From: Streptomyces albicerus
GTDB taxonomy: Bacteria > Actinomycetota > Actinomycetes > Streptomycetales > Streptomycetaceae
Direction: 5' to 3'
DNA length: 64,000 nucleotides
Assembly: GCF_008905045.1 (NCBI RefSeq)
Contig: NZ_VWMY01000012.1
Span: forward strand, 55,465 to 119,464
Position numbers and translations under genes: made by a program. The notes beneath the pieces were generated by a model. It did not search any database. It saw nothing but the letters and a program-made list of their open reading frames with translations, and was not told the origin of the DNA. Positions 9,765 through 18,046 of the stretch are shown here, piece by piece. Within the stretch, counting starts at the first letter, position 1, and each line of letters begins with the position of its first letter.

Positions 9765-10805
9765 ATGTCCCCCATGTCCCCGTGCCCCGCGGATCACAGC
9801 ACGGATCTGCTCATCGTGGGAGCCGGCCCCACCGGCCTGTTCGCCGCCTACTACGCCGGTTTCCGCGGTCTGTCGGTGACCGTGCTGGACTCGCTGCCCG
9901 AGCCCGGTGGCCAGATCAACGCCATGTACCCGGAGAAGCAGATCTTCGACATCGCCGGATTCCCGGCGGTACGCGGACGCGAGCTCGTGGAGCGGCTCCT
10001 GGAGCAGGCCGCACCGTACGAGCCGTGCCATCTGCTCGGCCACCGGGCCGAGACGATGGAGCGGCTCCCCGGGGCCGGCGGCGGGCCGGACACCTTCACC
10101 GTGACTACGCACCAAGGGGCGCGCGTGCGGGCCAGGGCCGTGCTCATCACCGGCGGCATCGGCACCTTCACGCCCCGCCCGCTGCCGGCCGCCGCCGCGT
10201 ACGAGGGCGCCGGGCTCGCGTACTTCGTACGCAGGCCGGACGACTACGCGGGCCGGGACGTGGTGATCGTCGGGGGCGGTGACAGCGCCTTCGACTGGGC
10301 CAACACCCTGCACCCGTTGGCCGCCTCCGTGACCCTGGTCCACCGCCGCGACACCTTCCGCGCACACCCGGCCACCGTGGCCGCCGTACGGGCCGCGGGC
10401 GTGGAGATCCTCACCGAAGCCGAGCTGTCGAAGGTCATCGTCGACGGCGGGGGCATCGAGGCCGTGGAGATCACCCGGCGCGACGGGCAGACGCACCGCC
10501 TGCCCTGCCGGGGGATCATCGCCGCCCTCGGCTTCACCGCCAACCTCGGCCCGCTGCTCGGCTGGGGCATCGACATTGCCCACCGGCGCCACATCCCGGT
10601 CGATTCGGCCATGCGGACCTCTCTCCCGGGGGTCTACGCGGCCGGGGACATCAACGACTACCCCGGCAAGGTGCGGCTGATCGCGGTCGGCTTCGGGGAG
10701 GCGGCGACCGCCGTCAACAACGCCGCGCACCACATCGACCCCGAGCAGCCGGTGTTCCCCGGCCACTCCACCGACGTCTCCACTGCGGCCCCCGCCGCCG
10801 CGTAG
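9765..10805 (+). CDS. NAD(P)/FAD-dependent ferredoxin reductase, thioredoxin-reductase-like fold
   Basis: A 346-aa flavoprotein. FAD-binding GAGPTG is near residue 20, followed by PGGQINAMYPEKQIFDIAGF, which is diagnostic of the TrxR-like ferredoxin-NADP reductases (YumC type). The nucleotide motif GGGDSAFDW and the C-terminal YAAGDINDYPGKVRLIAVGF are intact. There is no CxxC redox pair, so it is not a thioredoxin reductase. With the ferredoxin gene 22 bases downstream it probably supplies electrons to BoxB. AAGGAGG six bases before the ATG fixes the start. Confidence 0.85.
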   Translation: MSPMSPCPADHSTDLLIVGAGPTGLFAAYYAGFRGLSVTVLDSLPEPGGQINAMYPEKQIFDIAGFPAVRGRELVERLLEQAAPYEPCHLLGHRAETMERLPGAGGGPDTFTVTTHQGARVRARAVLITGGIGTFTPRPLPAAAAYEGAGLAYFVRRPDDYAGRDVVIVGGGDSAFDWANTLHPLAASVTLVHRRDTFRAHPATVAAVRAAGVEILTEAELSKVIVDGGGIEAVEITRRDGQTHRLPCRGIIAALGFTANLGPLLGWGIDIAHRRHIPVDSAMRTSLPGVYAAGDINDYPGKVRLIAVGFGEAATAVNNAAHHIDPEQPVFPGHSTDVSTAAPAAA

Positions 10806-10827
10806 CACCGAAGAGGACCGATAGCCC

Positions 10828-11169
10828 ATGCCCTACGTCATAGCCGAGCCGTGCATCGACATCATGGACCGCTCCTGTATGGAGGAGTGCCCCGTCGACT
10901 GCATCTACGAAGGCGACCGCAAGCTCTACATCAACCCGATGGAATGCATCGATTGTGGCAACTGTGAGCCCGTGTGCCCGGTCCAGGCGATCTCCCAGGA
11001 CCGCCGGGTGCCGCCGGAGCTGAAGGACTTCGTCGCCGACAACAAGCGGTTCTTCACCGAGTCCCTGCCGGGCCGCGACGAGCCGATCGGCCTGCCGGGC
11101 GGCGCCGCCGGCCACGGCCCGGTCGGCGCGGACACCGAACTCGTCGCCGGGTACGACCCGCGCGGCTGA
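10828..11169 (+). CDS. 7Fe/8Fe ferredoxin (3Fe-4S/4Fe-4S type)
   Basis: A 113-aa ferredoxin. The N-terminal cysteines (PCIDIMDRSCMEECPVDCI) have the spacing of a 3Fe-4S/4Fe-4S ferredoxin, and a canonical CIDCGNCEPVCP binds the second cluster. The C-terminal half resembles actinobacterial FdxA-type proteins. It lies between the flavoprotein reductase and the amidohydrolase in the box operon. The inferred role is to carry electrons from the reductase to BoxB. The cluster type of the first site cannot be settled from sequence. Confidence 0.88.
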   Translation: MPYVIAEPCIDIMDRSCMEECPVDCIYEGDRKLYINPMECIDCGNCEPVCPVQAISQDRRVPPELKDFVADNKRFFTESLPGRDEPIGLPGGAAGHGPVGADTELVAGYDPRG

Positions 11170-11190
11170 GCACTCTGTGAGGGAGGCGCC

Positions 11191-12048
11191 GTGATCGACG
11201 GCGAGACCGTGGTCGACGCGCACGTCCACGCCCCAAGGCTGTCCACACTCAAACCGGCCTGGTTCGAGTGGGCGGACACGTTCTCCGGCGACCACCCGTG
11301 GCGCGACACCTACGACGAGCGGGGCGACCCCGTTCCCGAACTGCTGGACGCCCTGCTGGAGTCCGAGGGCGTGGACCGTGCGCTGTTGTTCTGCGAGTAC
11401 AGCCCACGGGCCACCGGGATCCAGCCGATCGAGGACCTGCTGCCGATCGTCGCGTACAACCCGGTCCGCTTCCGCCTGGTGGCGAACGTCAATCCGCACC
11501 TGCACCACCCGCTGGTGGCAGAGGCCGAACGCCAGCTGGACCTGGGCGCGGTCGCGCTCAAACTGCACCCCGTGCACGGCGGATTCGACCCGGCCGACAA
11601 GGAGTTCTACCCGCTGTACGCGCTCTGCGCCGAGCGCGGCGTCCCGGTCGTCGTGCACTCGGGCACCTCCAGTTTCCCGGGTGCCCGTGCCCGGTACGGT
11701 GATCCGCAGCTCCTGCTCGACGCCGTGGAGGACTTCCCGGACGTGCAGTTCGTCTTCGCCCACGGCGGGCGGGGCTGGTGGTACGACACCGCGGCGTTCC
11801 TCGCCCTGGCCAGGCCCAACGTCTGGCTGGACCTCGCCGGACTGCCCCCGCGCAAACTGCCCGAGTACTACGCCCGGTTCGGCCTGGCGAGGCTGGCCAC
11901 CCGGTGCATCTTCGGCACCGACTGGCCGGGAGTGCCCGGCGCCTCCCGCAACATCGCCGCACTGCGTGCGCTGGGCCTGCCGGCGGACACCGTGCGTGCC
12001 GTGCTGTCCGGCAACGCGGCCAAGGTCTTCCCGGGCCTCGGAGTGTAA
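11191..12048 (+). CDS. TIM-barrel amidohydrolase family protein
   Basis: A 285-aa member of the amidohydrolase superfamily (Amidohydro_2, ACMSD-like). The metal-binding HxH is at residues 11-13 (VVDAHVHAP), further histidines occur in ALKLHPVHGGF and VVHSGTSSFPG, and the metal aspartate is in CIFGTDWPG. It is the last gene of the box operon, 21 bases after the ferredoxin, with GAGGGAGG before its GTG. No amidohydrolase step is known in the canonical pathway. It may release benzoate from a precursor or remove a shunt product; both ideas are inference. Confidence 0.8.
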   Translation: MIDGETVVDAHVHAPRLSTLKPAWFEWADTFSGDHPWRDTYDERGDPVPELLDALLESEGVDRALLFCEYSPRATGIQPIEDLLPIVAYNPVRFRLVANVNPHLHHPLVAEAERQLDLGAVALKLHPVHGGFDPADKEFYPLYALCAERGVPVVVHSGTSSFPGARARYGDPQLLLDAVEDFPDVQFVFAHGGRGWWYDTAAFLALARPNVWLDLAGLPPRKLPEYYARFGLARLATRCIFGTDWPGVPGASRNIAALRALGLPADTVRAVLSGNAAKVFPGLGV

Positions 12049-12089
12049 GGACATGACGATGGGTCAGCAGACAGGTGTCATCGACACCG

Positions 12090-12111
12090 CCCCGTCGGCC
12101 GGCCGACGGGG
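12090..12111. terminator. Bidirectional hairpin between convergent operons
   Basis: A self-complementary 22-base palindrome (arm CCCCGTCGGCC) lies between the convergent amidohydrolase and PaaX-family genes. A smaller stem GGTGTC/GACACC is at 12074-12088. There is no T-tract, as is usual for terminators in this kind of genome. Confidence 0.55.
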
Positions 12112-12180
12112 CCGGGCGCCATGACCCGTACCGCACCACCCCGGTAAGCTCGGCGGTTCGGTACGGTGCGCCCCGCGATC

Positions 12181-13089
12181 TCACCTCTCGCCGTGCCCCT
12201 CGGCCAGCTCCTCCCAGCGCCGCAGCGCCACCGGATTCCACTCGGCGTGCCTGCTGTGGAAGAGGTCGGCCGCCCTGGCCCCGCTCCAGCCCGGGGGCAG
12301 CAGCTTCGACGGAAGCCGCGGATCGAGGAAGGGGAAGCGGCGCCACTCGTGCACCAGCATGGTCTGTGCGTGCAGGACGGCGGCGCCGTCGGCGGGGCGC
12401 AGGCCGGTGAACTCGTCGATGAACGCCTCGTAGCGGTCCTCCACCTCGCTGAGATCCCAGGCGCGGGCCACCATGGCCGCCTCACTGCCCACGGCACCGT
12501 ACGTCGCGGAGAAGGACATCGCGTCGTCGGCGAGCCCGAGTTCCTTCAGGACGCCGAGCGCCTCCGCCTCGCGGTCGGCGTGGGGCGTGATCCACACCCC
12601 GGGCTCCGGGGAGCCGAAGCCGGCCCAGGTGAGCCGGGTGCGCACCCGGTGCCGCAGATCCCGCTTGGACTCCGGCACCGAGACCAGCACCACCAGCCAA
12701 GTGCCGTCCCAGGGGCGCTCCCCGCTGCCGAAGTCGTAGATGCGCTGCGCGCCCTCGGTCAGCAGCCGCCGCCCCGGCGGGGTGAGCGCCCAGCGGACGC
12801 GGCGTCCCATCCGCTCGGAGGCCAGCCAGCCCTCTGCCGCGGTCCGGGCGAGCGACTGGCGGGCCGACTTCTCCTCGACACCGAACATTGCCAGCGCGTC
12901 CACCAGCGCGGAGGTCCACACCGGGGTGCCCTTGGGCAGTACGTACTCGCCGAGCATGGTCATCAGCAGCGACCGCGCGCTGACGTCACCGACCTCCCGG
13001 CGCCGGCTGACCACCGGCCGTGCGCTCCCCGCTGCGGCCCGGTCGGCACGCTCCCTCCGGCCCGGTCCGCGCGACGCACGATCCACCAT
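12181..13089 (-). CDS. PaaX-family transcriptional regulator
   Basis: A 302-aa regulator. After about 35 basic residues the PaaX winged-helix region starts at SARSLLMTMLGEYVLP and continues through KSARQSLARTAAEGWL, followed by the central and C-terminal PaaX domains (WLVVLVSVPESKRDLRHRVR; YEAFIDEFTGLRPADG). PaaX proteins are repressors of phenylacetate genes that are released by an aryl-CoA. Placed between two box operons, this one is inferred to sense benzoyl-CoA or a later CoA intermediate. It is divergent from the paaY-like gene. GAAGGA lies only two bases from the ATG, so the adjacent GTG at 13086 could also serve. Confidence 0.85.
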   Translation of the reverse strand: MVDRASRGPGRRERADRAAAGSARPVVSRRREVGDVSARSLLMTMLGEYVLPKGTPVWTSALVDALAMFGVEEKSARQSLARTAAEGWLASERMGRRVRWALTPPGRRLLTEGAQRIYDFGSGERPWDGTWLVVLVSVPESKRDLRHRVRTRLTWAGFGSPEPGVWITPHADREAEALGVLKELGLADDAMSFSATYGAVGSEAAMVARAWDLSEVEDRYEAFIDEFTGLRPADGAAVLHAQTMLVHEWRRFPFLDPRLPSKLLPPGWSGARAADLFHSRHAEWNPVALRRWEELAEGHGER

Positions 13090-13224
13090 TGTCCTTCACT
13101 TCCCTTGCTGCCGGCCGATCCGATGTATCACGCCGTCGCGTGACATCGACGTCATCAGCGTATCCAGGGCGCTCCGGCACGAGTGCCCGGAGCCAAGTCC
13201 CTCCTCAGGGGAGCCCGCTCCTCC

Positions 13225-13264
13225 TTACACAATATCTTGTCGTTACGGAAATTATCAGTAGAGT
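13225..13264 (+). promoter_or_regulatory. Promoter of the paaY-like/boxD operon (P3)
   Basis: TTGTCG at 13237-13242, a 16-bp spacer and TAGAGT at 13259-13264 form the promoter, with a leader of about 42 bases. GTAGA overlaps the -10 as in P1 and P2, and TTACACAA lies upstream, two bases further from the -35 than in the other two. The bases after the -35 (CGTTACG) are identical to P1. The stretch is notably AT-rich for this region. Confidence 0.55.
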
Positions 13265-13312
13265 GTCTGTCGCGTCGGCGGGCCGCCGACCAGAACGAGC
13301 GAGGTGGCAGCC

Positions 13313-13837
13313 ATGCCGGTCTACGCCCTCGGACCCGACGAGCCGGACATCGATCCCAGCGCCTTCGTCCACCCGGATGCCGTCGTGATCGGGTGCGTGT
13401 CGATCGGCGCGGAGGCCAGCGTCTGGCCCGGGGCGGTCCTGCGCGGAGACCTCGGCGGTCGTATCGAGGTCGGCGCCCGCACCAGCATCCAGGACGGAAC
13501 CGTGCTGCACACGACCGAGCAGTGGCCGACCGTGATCGGACCCGAGTGCGTGGTCGGCCACAACGCCCACCTGGAGGGCTGCACCGTGGAGCGCCGCTGC
13601 CTGATCGGGTCCGGTTCCATCGTCCTGAACCGGGCCACCGTGCGCGAGGGTGCGGTGGTCGGCGCCGCCGCACTGGTCCCCGAGGACTTCGAGGTCCCGC
13701 CCAAGACCATGGCGCTCGGCGTCCCGGTACGGCTGCGCGGGACACCGGTCGATCCCTCCTGGGTGGAGCACGCCGTACGCACCTACCGGGACGCCGGCGC
13801 GCGCTATCTGCGTGATCTCCGGCGCATCGACCGCTGA
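13313..13837 (+). CDS. Gamma-carbonic-anhydrase-fold protein, PaaY-like
   Basis: A 174-aa left-handed beta-helix protein with hexapeptide repeats and the metal-site histidines of the gamma-CA family (TVLHTTEQW and VVGHNAHLEG). In phenylacetate degradation PaaY is a thioesterase that clears dead-end CoA esters and spares CoA. Its place next to boxD and a PaaX-type gene supports the same housekeeping role here; the activity is inferred. The ATG at 13313 has GAGGTGG five bases upstream; a GTG at 13304 is possible. Confidence 0.85.
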   Translation: MPVYALGPDEPDIDPSAFVHPDAVVIGCVSIGAEASVWPGAVLRGDLGGRIEVGARTSIQDGTVLHTTEQWPTVIGPECVVGHNAHLEGCTVERRCLIGSGSIVLNRATVREGAVVGAAALVPEDFEVPPKTMALGVPVRLRGTPVDPSWVEHAVRTYRDAGARYLRDLRRIDR

Positions 13838-13875
13838 AAGCCATCGCCCGTGAGAGCACGAAAGGTGGGCCCGCC

Positions 13876-15467
13876 GTGGCCGCGAAACTGCACAGCTACC
13901 TCGCCGGTGACTGGTACGAAGCACCCGACGAGGGGCGTCCCCTGCTGGACGCGGCGACCGGCGCCGAGGTGGCTCGGCTCTCGGAGCGAGCCGTCGACGC
14001 CGCGGCCGCGCTGCGTCACGCGCGGGAGGCGGGCGGCCCGGCCCTGCGCGAGCTGACCTTCCACCAGCGCGCCGGCCTGATCAAGTCGTTGGGCAAGCAC
14101 CTGGCCGCACACACGGACGAGTTCCACGCATTGTCCACCCGCACCGGAGCGACCCGCCGCGACTCCGTGCTCGACGTCGACGGCGGCATCGCGGTGCTCT
14201 TCGTCTACGGCGGCAAGGGCGCCAAAGAGCTGCCCGACGGGCATGTCCTGCCCGACGGCGACATGGAACCGATCGGCAAACAGGGCACCTTCGCGATACG
14301 CCACGTCCATGTGCCGCGGCAGGGCGCGGCCGTGCAGATCAACGCGTTCAACTTCCCCGTGTGGGGCATGCTGGAGAAGCTCGCGCCGGCTCTGCTGGCG
14401 GGCCTGCCGTCCGTGGTGAAACCCGCGGGCCAGACGGCCTACCTGACGGAGCTGGTGTTCCGCCGCATCATCGAGTCCGGCATCCTCCCCGAAGGCGCCG
14501 TCCAGCTGATCTGCGCCCCACCGGACGGCATCCTCGACGCGCTCACGGGACAGGACGTGCTCAGCGTCACCGGGTCCGCCGCGACCGCCCGCATCCTACG
14601 CAGCCACCCGGTCGTCGCCGGCCGCGCCGTCCGCTTCAACGCCGAAGCCGACTCCCTGAACTGCACGGTCCTGGGGCCCGACGCCACCCCCGGCACCCCC
14701 GAGTTCGACCTGTTCACGCAGACCCTGGTCACCGAGATGACCGTCAAGGCCGGGCAGAAGTGCACCGCGATCCGCCGGGCTCTGGTGCCCGCCGGCCTTG
14801 TCGACGACGTACAGGACGCGGTGTGCGCGGGGCTCGCCGGCGTCCGCGTCGGAAACCCCGCCGATCCCGCGGTCACCATGGGCCCGCTGGCAGGACTCGG
14901 GCAACGGGAGGAGGTGCTGCGCGCGCTCAAGGCGCTCACGGCTGCGGCCCGCATCGTCCACGGCGACCCCGACCGGTTCGAGGTGCTGGACGGCGACCCG
15001 GAACGCGGCGCCTTCCTCCCGCCGCTGCTGCTGCGCTGCGACGACCCCGACCGGGCCGAGCCGCACGAGGTCGAGGCGTTCGGCCCTGTCAGCACCCTCC
15101 TGCCGTACGACGGGACCGCCGCCCACGCGGTCGCGCTGGCCGCGCGCGGAGAGGGCAGCCTCGTCGGCTCGGTCATCACCCACGACCCCGGCTTCGCCCG
15201 CGAGGCCGTGCTCGGGGCCGCCCCCTGGCACGGTCGCCTGCTGCTCCTCGACCGCACCGACGCCGGGGAGTCCACCGGCCACGGCTGCCGCTCCCGCACA
15301 CCGTGCACGGCGGCCCCGGCCGGGCGGGCGGCGGTGAGGAGCTCGGCGGCATCCGCAGCGTGCTGCACCATATGCAGCGCACCGCCGTCCAGGGGCCGCC
15401 CGCCATCCTCTCGACACTTGCCGGGCCCCACCCGGTCACGACCACCGAGCCACCGGGCGAGGAATGA
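13876..15467 (+). pseudogene. boxD: 3,4-dehydroadipyl-CoA semialdehyde dehydrogenase (BoxD/PaaZ-like), one-base frameshift near the 3' end
   Basis: Aldehyde dehydrogenase of the BoxD/PaaZ N-terminal type, about 530 aa when repaired. The catalytic cysteine lies in [12 protein letters not shown], the general base glutamate in [10 protein letters not shown], and [15 protein letters not shown] is typical. The enzyme would oxidise the semialdehyde made by BoxC to 3,4-dehydroadipyl-CoA. Up to about 15285 the frame is intact (STGHG). The expected ending ([15 protein letters not shown], then [17 protein letters not shown]) continues in the neighbouring frame to a stop at 15467. One missing base near 15286 explains this. 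Without repair the frame runs to 15609 with an unrelated tail. The break removes only the last 60 residues but would probably destroy activity if real. Confidence 0.85.
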
Positions 15468-15471
15468 CACC

Positions 15472-15609
15472 ATGGCCCGCTACGCCGGCACCGCGTTGCG
15501 GATCGAAGAGAATCCGGTGATCCGGTCGAGTCACGCGGAGGAGACCGGCAGCACGTCCGGCGACAGGGTCCCCGCCCTCGACGCGGCACTCGTCATCCGT
15601 CGGCGGTGA
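15472..15609 (+). other. Possible truncated reading frame after boxD
   Basis: Four bases after the repaired boxD stop, an ATG with GAGGA upstream opens a 45-codon frame (MARYAGTALRIEENPVIRSS). It runs into the antisense 3' end of the thymidine kinase gene and stops there. It looks like the beginning of a further operon gene cut off where the box island meets core chromosome. The peptide was not recognised. Confidence 0.35.
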
Positions 15610-16181
15610 TGGCGTCGGCACAGCACCTCGTAGCCCACCTCGGCCGCCGACCGGGCCACATCTCCCACCACGACCTGCTCGCCCTCGACGACCATCTCCC
15701 CGCCCAGGGTGCGGGCGTTGTGAGTTGCCCGCGCACCGCACCAGCACATCGCCTCGACCTGCAGGGTCTCCACACGGTCGGCTAGCTCGACCAGGCGGCG
15801 GGAGCCGGGAAAGAGCTTGGTGCGGAAGTCAGTGGTGATACCGAAGGCGAAGACGTCCAGGTTCAGGTCGTCCACGATCCGGGCCAGCTGGTCTATCTGC
15901 TCCGACAGCAGGAACTGGGCCTCGTCGACGATCACGTAGTCGACCTTGCCGCCCCGCGACAACTGCTCCACCACGTACCCGTACAAGTCCAGTCCCGGCC
16001 CCGCCTCCACCGCATCGGTCACCAGCCCCAGACGTGACGAGAGCTTGCCCTCACCGGCACGATCGTCACGCGTGAAGATCAACCCCTGCAGCCCCCGCGC
16101 CGTTCGATTGTGTTCGATCTGAAGCGCCAAAGTCGACTTCCCACAGTCCATGGTTCCGGAGAAGAACACCAGCTCGGGCAT
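15531..16181 (-). CDS. tdk: Thymidine kinase
   Basis: A 216-aa type II thymidine kinase that phosphorylates thymidine for salvage. Walker A FFSGTMDCGKST is near the N terminus, the DEAQFL Walker B motif follows, and the zinc ribbon CWCGARATHN with the C-terminal CRRHH completes it. The ATG at 16181 with AAAGGTG upstream is chosen; an in-frame TTG at 16205 is less likely. It is the first gene of the conserved block to the right and is convergent with the box island. Confidence 0.92.
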   Translation of the reverse strand: MPELVFFSGTMDCGKSTLALQIEHNRTARGLQGLIFTRDDRAGEGKLSSRLGLVTDAVEAGPGLDLYGYVVEQLSRGGKVDYVIVDEAQFLLSEQIDQLARIVDDLNLDVFAFGITTDFRTKLFPGSRRLVELADRVETLQVEAMCWCGARATHNARTLGGEMVVEGEQVVVGDVARSAAEVGYEVLCRRHHRRRMTSAASRAGTLSPDVLPVSSA

Positions 16182-16230
16182 GGGAAGTTGAGCACCTTTC
16201 GGCAAACCAGGGGGAAGGGGAAAAGGGAGG

Positions 16231-17418
16231 TCAGGAACGTACTTCCAGGAGCGGGACGTGCTGCTCCACCGGTGTCAACGAGCCATGGTTGCCGACCATC
16301 GCCGACTCCTTCGGCTCCCGCTCGGACGCGATGATCAGTACGTCGTCGCGGGCGGCCGCGACCACGTCGCCGATGCGCGCGTACACCCGCTCGTCGATCT
16401 GCGGCCCGAACCAGCCGGCCGCGATCGCCTCGTCCCGCGAGGCCACCCAGAACTGCTCGCCGAGCACCTCGCGCCAGCAGGTCAGGACGTCCGACTCGGC
16501 GCCCGGGACCGCGTAGACGTGCCGGGCGCGGCCCTCGCCGCCGAGGAGGGCGACGCCTGCGCGCAGCTCCCAGTCCTCGTCGAAGTCGATGCGGTGCTGC
16601 TCGTCGAAGGGGATGTCGATCATGCCGTGGTCGGCGGTGACGTACAGGGCCGTGCGCGGCGGCAGTTGCTCGGCCAGGCGCTGGACCAGGCGGTCCACGT
16701 ACATGAGCTGTCCGCGCCAGGGGTCCGAGTCGACGCCGAAGCGGTGGCCCTTGCCGTCCACTTCCGCGTAGTACGTGTAGACCAACGAGCGGTCCCCGGC
16801 GGACAGTTGCTCGGCCGCGAGGTCCATGCGCTCCTCGCCGGAGAGCCGCCCGTGGAACGTTCCGCCGCTGAGTGCGACCTTGGTCAGCGGGGTGTTCTGG
16901 AAGGTCGGCGACGAGACCTGGGCCGTGTGCACACCCGCCGCGTCGGCCAGCTGGAACACCGTGGGGTACGGCTGCCACTTGCGCGGCTGCGTCCACGGAT
17001 TCCAGCGGAGCTGGTTCATCAGCTCGCCGGTCTCCGGATTGCGCGCGGTGTAGCCGGGCAGACCGTGCGCGCCCGGCGGCAGCCCCGTACCGACCGAGGC
17101 CAGCGAGGTCGCGGTGGTCGCGGGATAACCCGCGGTGATCGGCCGGCCGGTGCCGCCGCGCGAGCTGCCCAGCAGGGCACTCATGAACGGGGCCTCGTCC
17201 GGATGTGCCTTCAGCTGCTCCCAGCCGAGGCCGTCGATCAGGAAGACGCAGTTCCGGTCGGCCGGGCTCAGTTCTGTGAGCGAAGCGGTCATATCCGGTA
17301 CGTCCATGCCGGCCGCCAGCGTGGGCAGCAGGTCGGCGAGCGAACCGGTCCCGTACTCGGGTACGGGTGCGGAGTCGAGGGCGAGTGGTTCCGGGTGGTC
17401 CCAGACTTGCTGGGACAT
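16231..17418 (-). CDS. Alkaline-phosphatase-superfamily protein (nucleotide pyrophosphatase/phosphodiesterase)
   Basis: A 395-aa protein with the metal-binding opening CVFLIDGLGW, the nucleophile region GYPATTATSLASVGTG and the later metal motif VTADHGMIDIPF. These are hallmarks of the type I phosphodiesterase/nucleotide pyrophosphatase family. No signal peptide or membrane segment is seen, so it is probably cytoplasmic. Its ATG overlaps the stop of the DUF5998 gene by one base. The natural substrate is unknown. Confidence 0.85.
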   Translation of the reverse strand: MSQQVWDHPEPLALDSAPVPEYGTGSLADLLPTLAAGMDVPDMTASLTELSPADRNCVFLIDGLGWEQLKAHPDEAPFMSALLGSSRGGTGRPITAGYPATTATSLASVGTGLPPGAHGLPGYTARNPETGELMNQLRWNPWTQPRKWQPYPTVFQLADAAGVHTAQVSSPTFQNTPLTKVALSGGTFHGRLSGEERMDLAAEQLSAGDRSLVYTYYAEVDGKGHRFGVDSDPWRGQLMYVDRLVQRLAEQLPPRTALYVTADHGMIDIPFDEQHRIDFDEDWELRAGVALLGGEGRARHVYAVPGAESDVLTCWREVLGEQFWVASRDEAIAAGWFGPQIDERVYARIGDVVAAARDDVLIIASEREPKESAMVGNHGSLTPVEQHVPLLEVRS

Positions 17419-18005
17419 CAGCGCGCGACGTCCACGGTCGCCTCGGAGAGCGACTGGGCGAAGGCGAGTGTCTGCCGCACGGCGTCCGGGCCGTCCCCGG
17501 CCTCGCTGACGCGCAGGCTCAGGTCGTCCGCCGTCGAACTGCCCGTGTACCCGTGGTCCGCCTCGCAGTTGGGGTCGCCGCAGGCGGCCGGCTCCAGGTC
17601 GATACGGGCCACCGCTCCCCAGCCGATGGTGAGGACGACCTCGCGGGGCAGCGTCCCCGGAACGTACTTCTCCGGATTCGCGACGACCCGGCTGAGTACG
17701 ACCGACGAGATCCGGCCAAGCTTCACGGACTCGGTGGACGTGGTCGCGTACGGCGTCGGCGACGTGCTGTCCGCCGCCTGCTCGTCGGTGTGGCTCACGA
17801 TGAAGCGGTTGCCCGTGAGGACGAGCACCGTGACGTGCCGACGCACCTCGTTCGCATCGAACGTCGTCTCCTGGTGGACCAGATACGACTGGATGGGCTC
17901 GCCGCCCACAGCGGCCTCCACCGCCTCGGCCACGAGGGCCGGGTAGTAGCCGCTGCGCTCGATCGCCGCTCGCAGCCCCTGGGTCGTCGTACTGGTCTTG
18001 GCCAT
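17418..18005 (-). CDS. DUF5998 family protein
   Basis: A 195-aa conserved actinobacterial protein (AKTSTTTQGLRAAIERSGYY at the start). It contains a segment reminiscent of a small zinc or sulphur site (ACGDPNCEADHG) and no membrane segment. It is translationally coupled to the phosphodiesterase gene. The start at 18005 is chosen by similarity of the opening to known family members; in-frame ATG 18014 and GTG 18029 are alternatives. No function is known. Confidence 0.8.
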   Translation of the reverse strand: MAKTSTTTQGLRAAIERSGYYPALVAEAVEAAVGGEPIQSYLVHQETTFDANEVRRHVTVLVLTGNRFIVSHTDEQAADSTSPTPYATTSTESVKLGRISSVVLSRVVANPEKYVPGTLPREVVLTIGWGAVARIDLEPAACGDPNCEADHGYTGSSTADDLSLRVSEAGDGPDAVRQTLAFAQSLSEATVDVAR

Positions 18006-18046
18006 GTCGCCCATCCTACGGGGGCGCACTGACTGCGAGGCACCGC

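Noticed and set aside
9765..10805. Calling the flavoprotein a thioredoxin reductase
   Set aside because: The CxxC redox pair of thioredoxin reductases is missing and the family signature is that of ferredoxin-NADP reductases.
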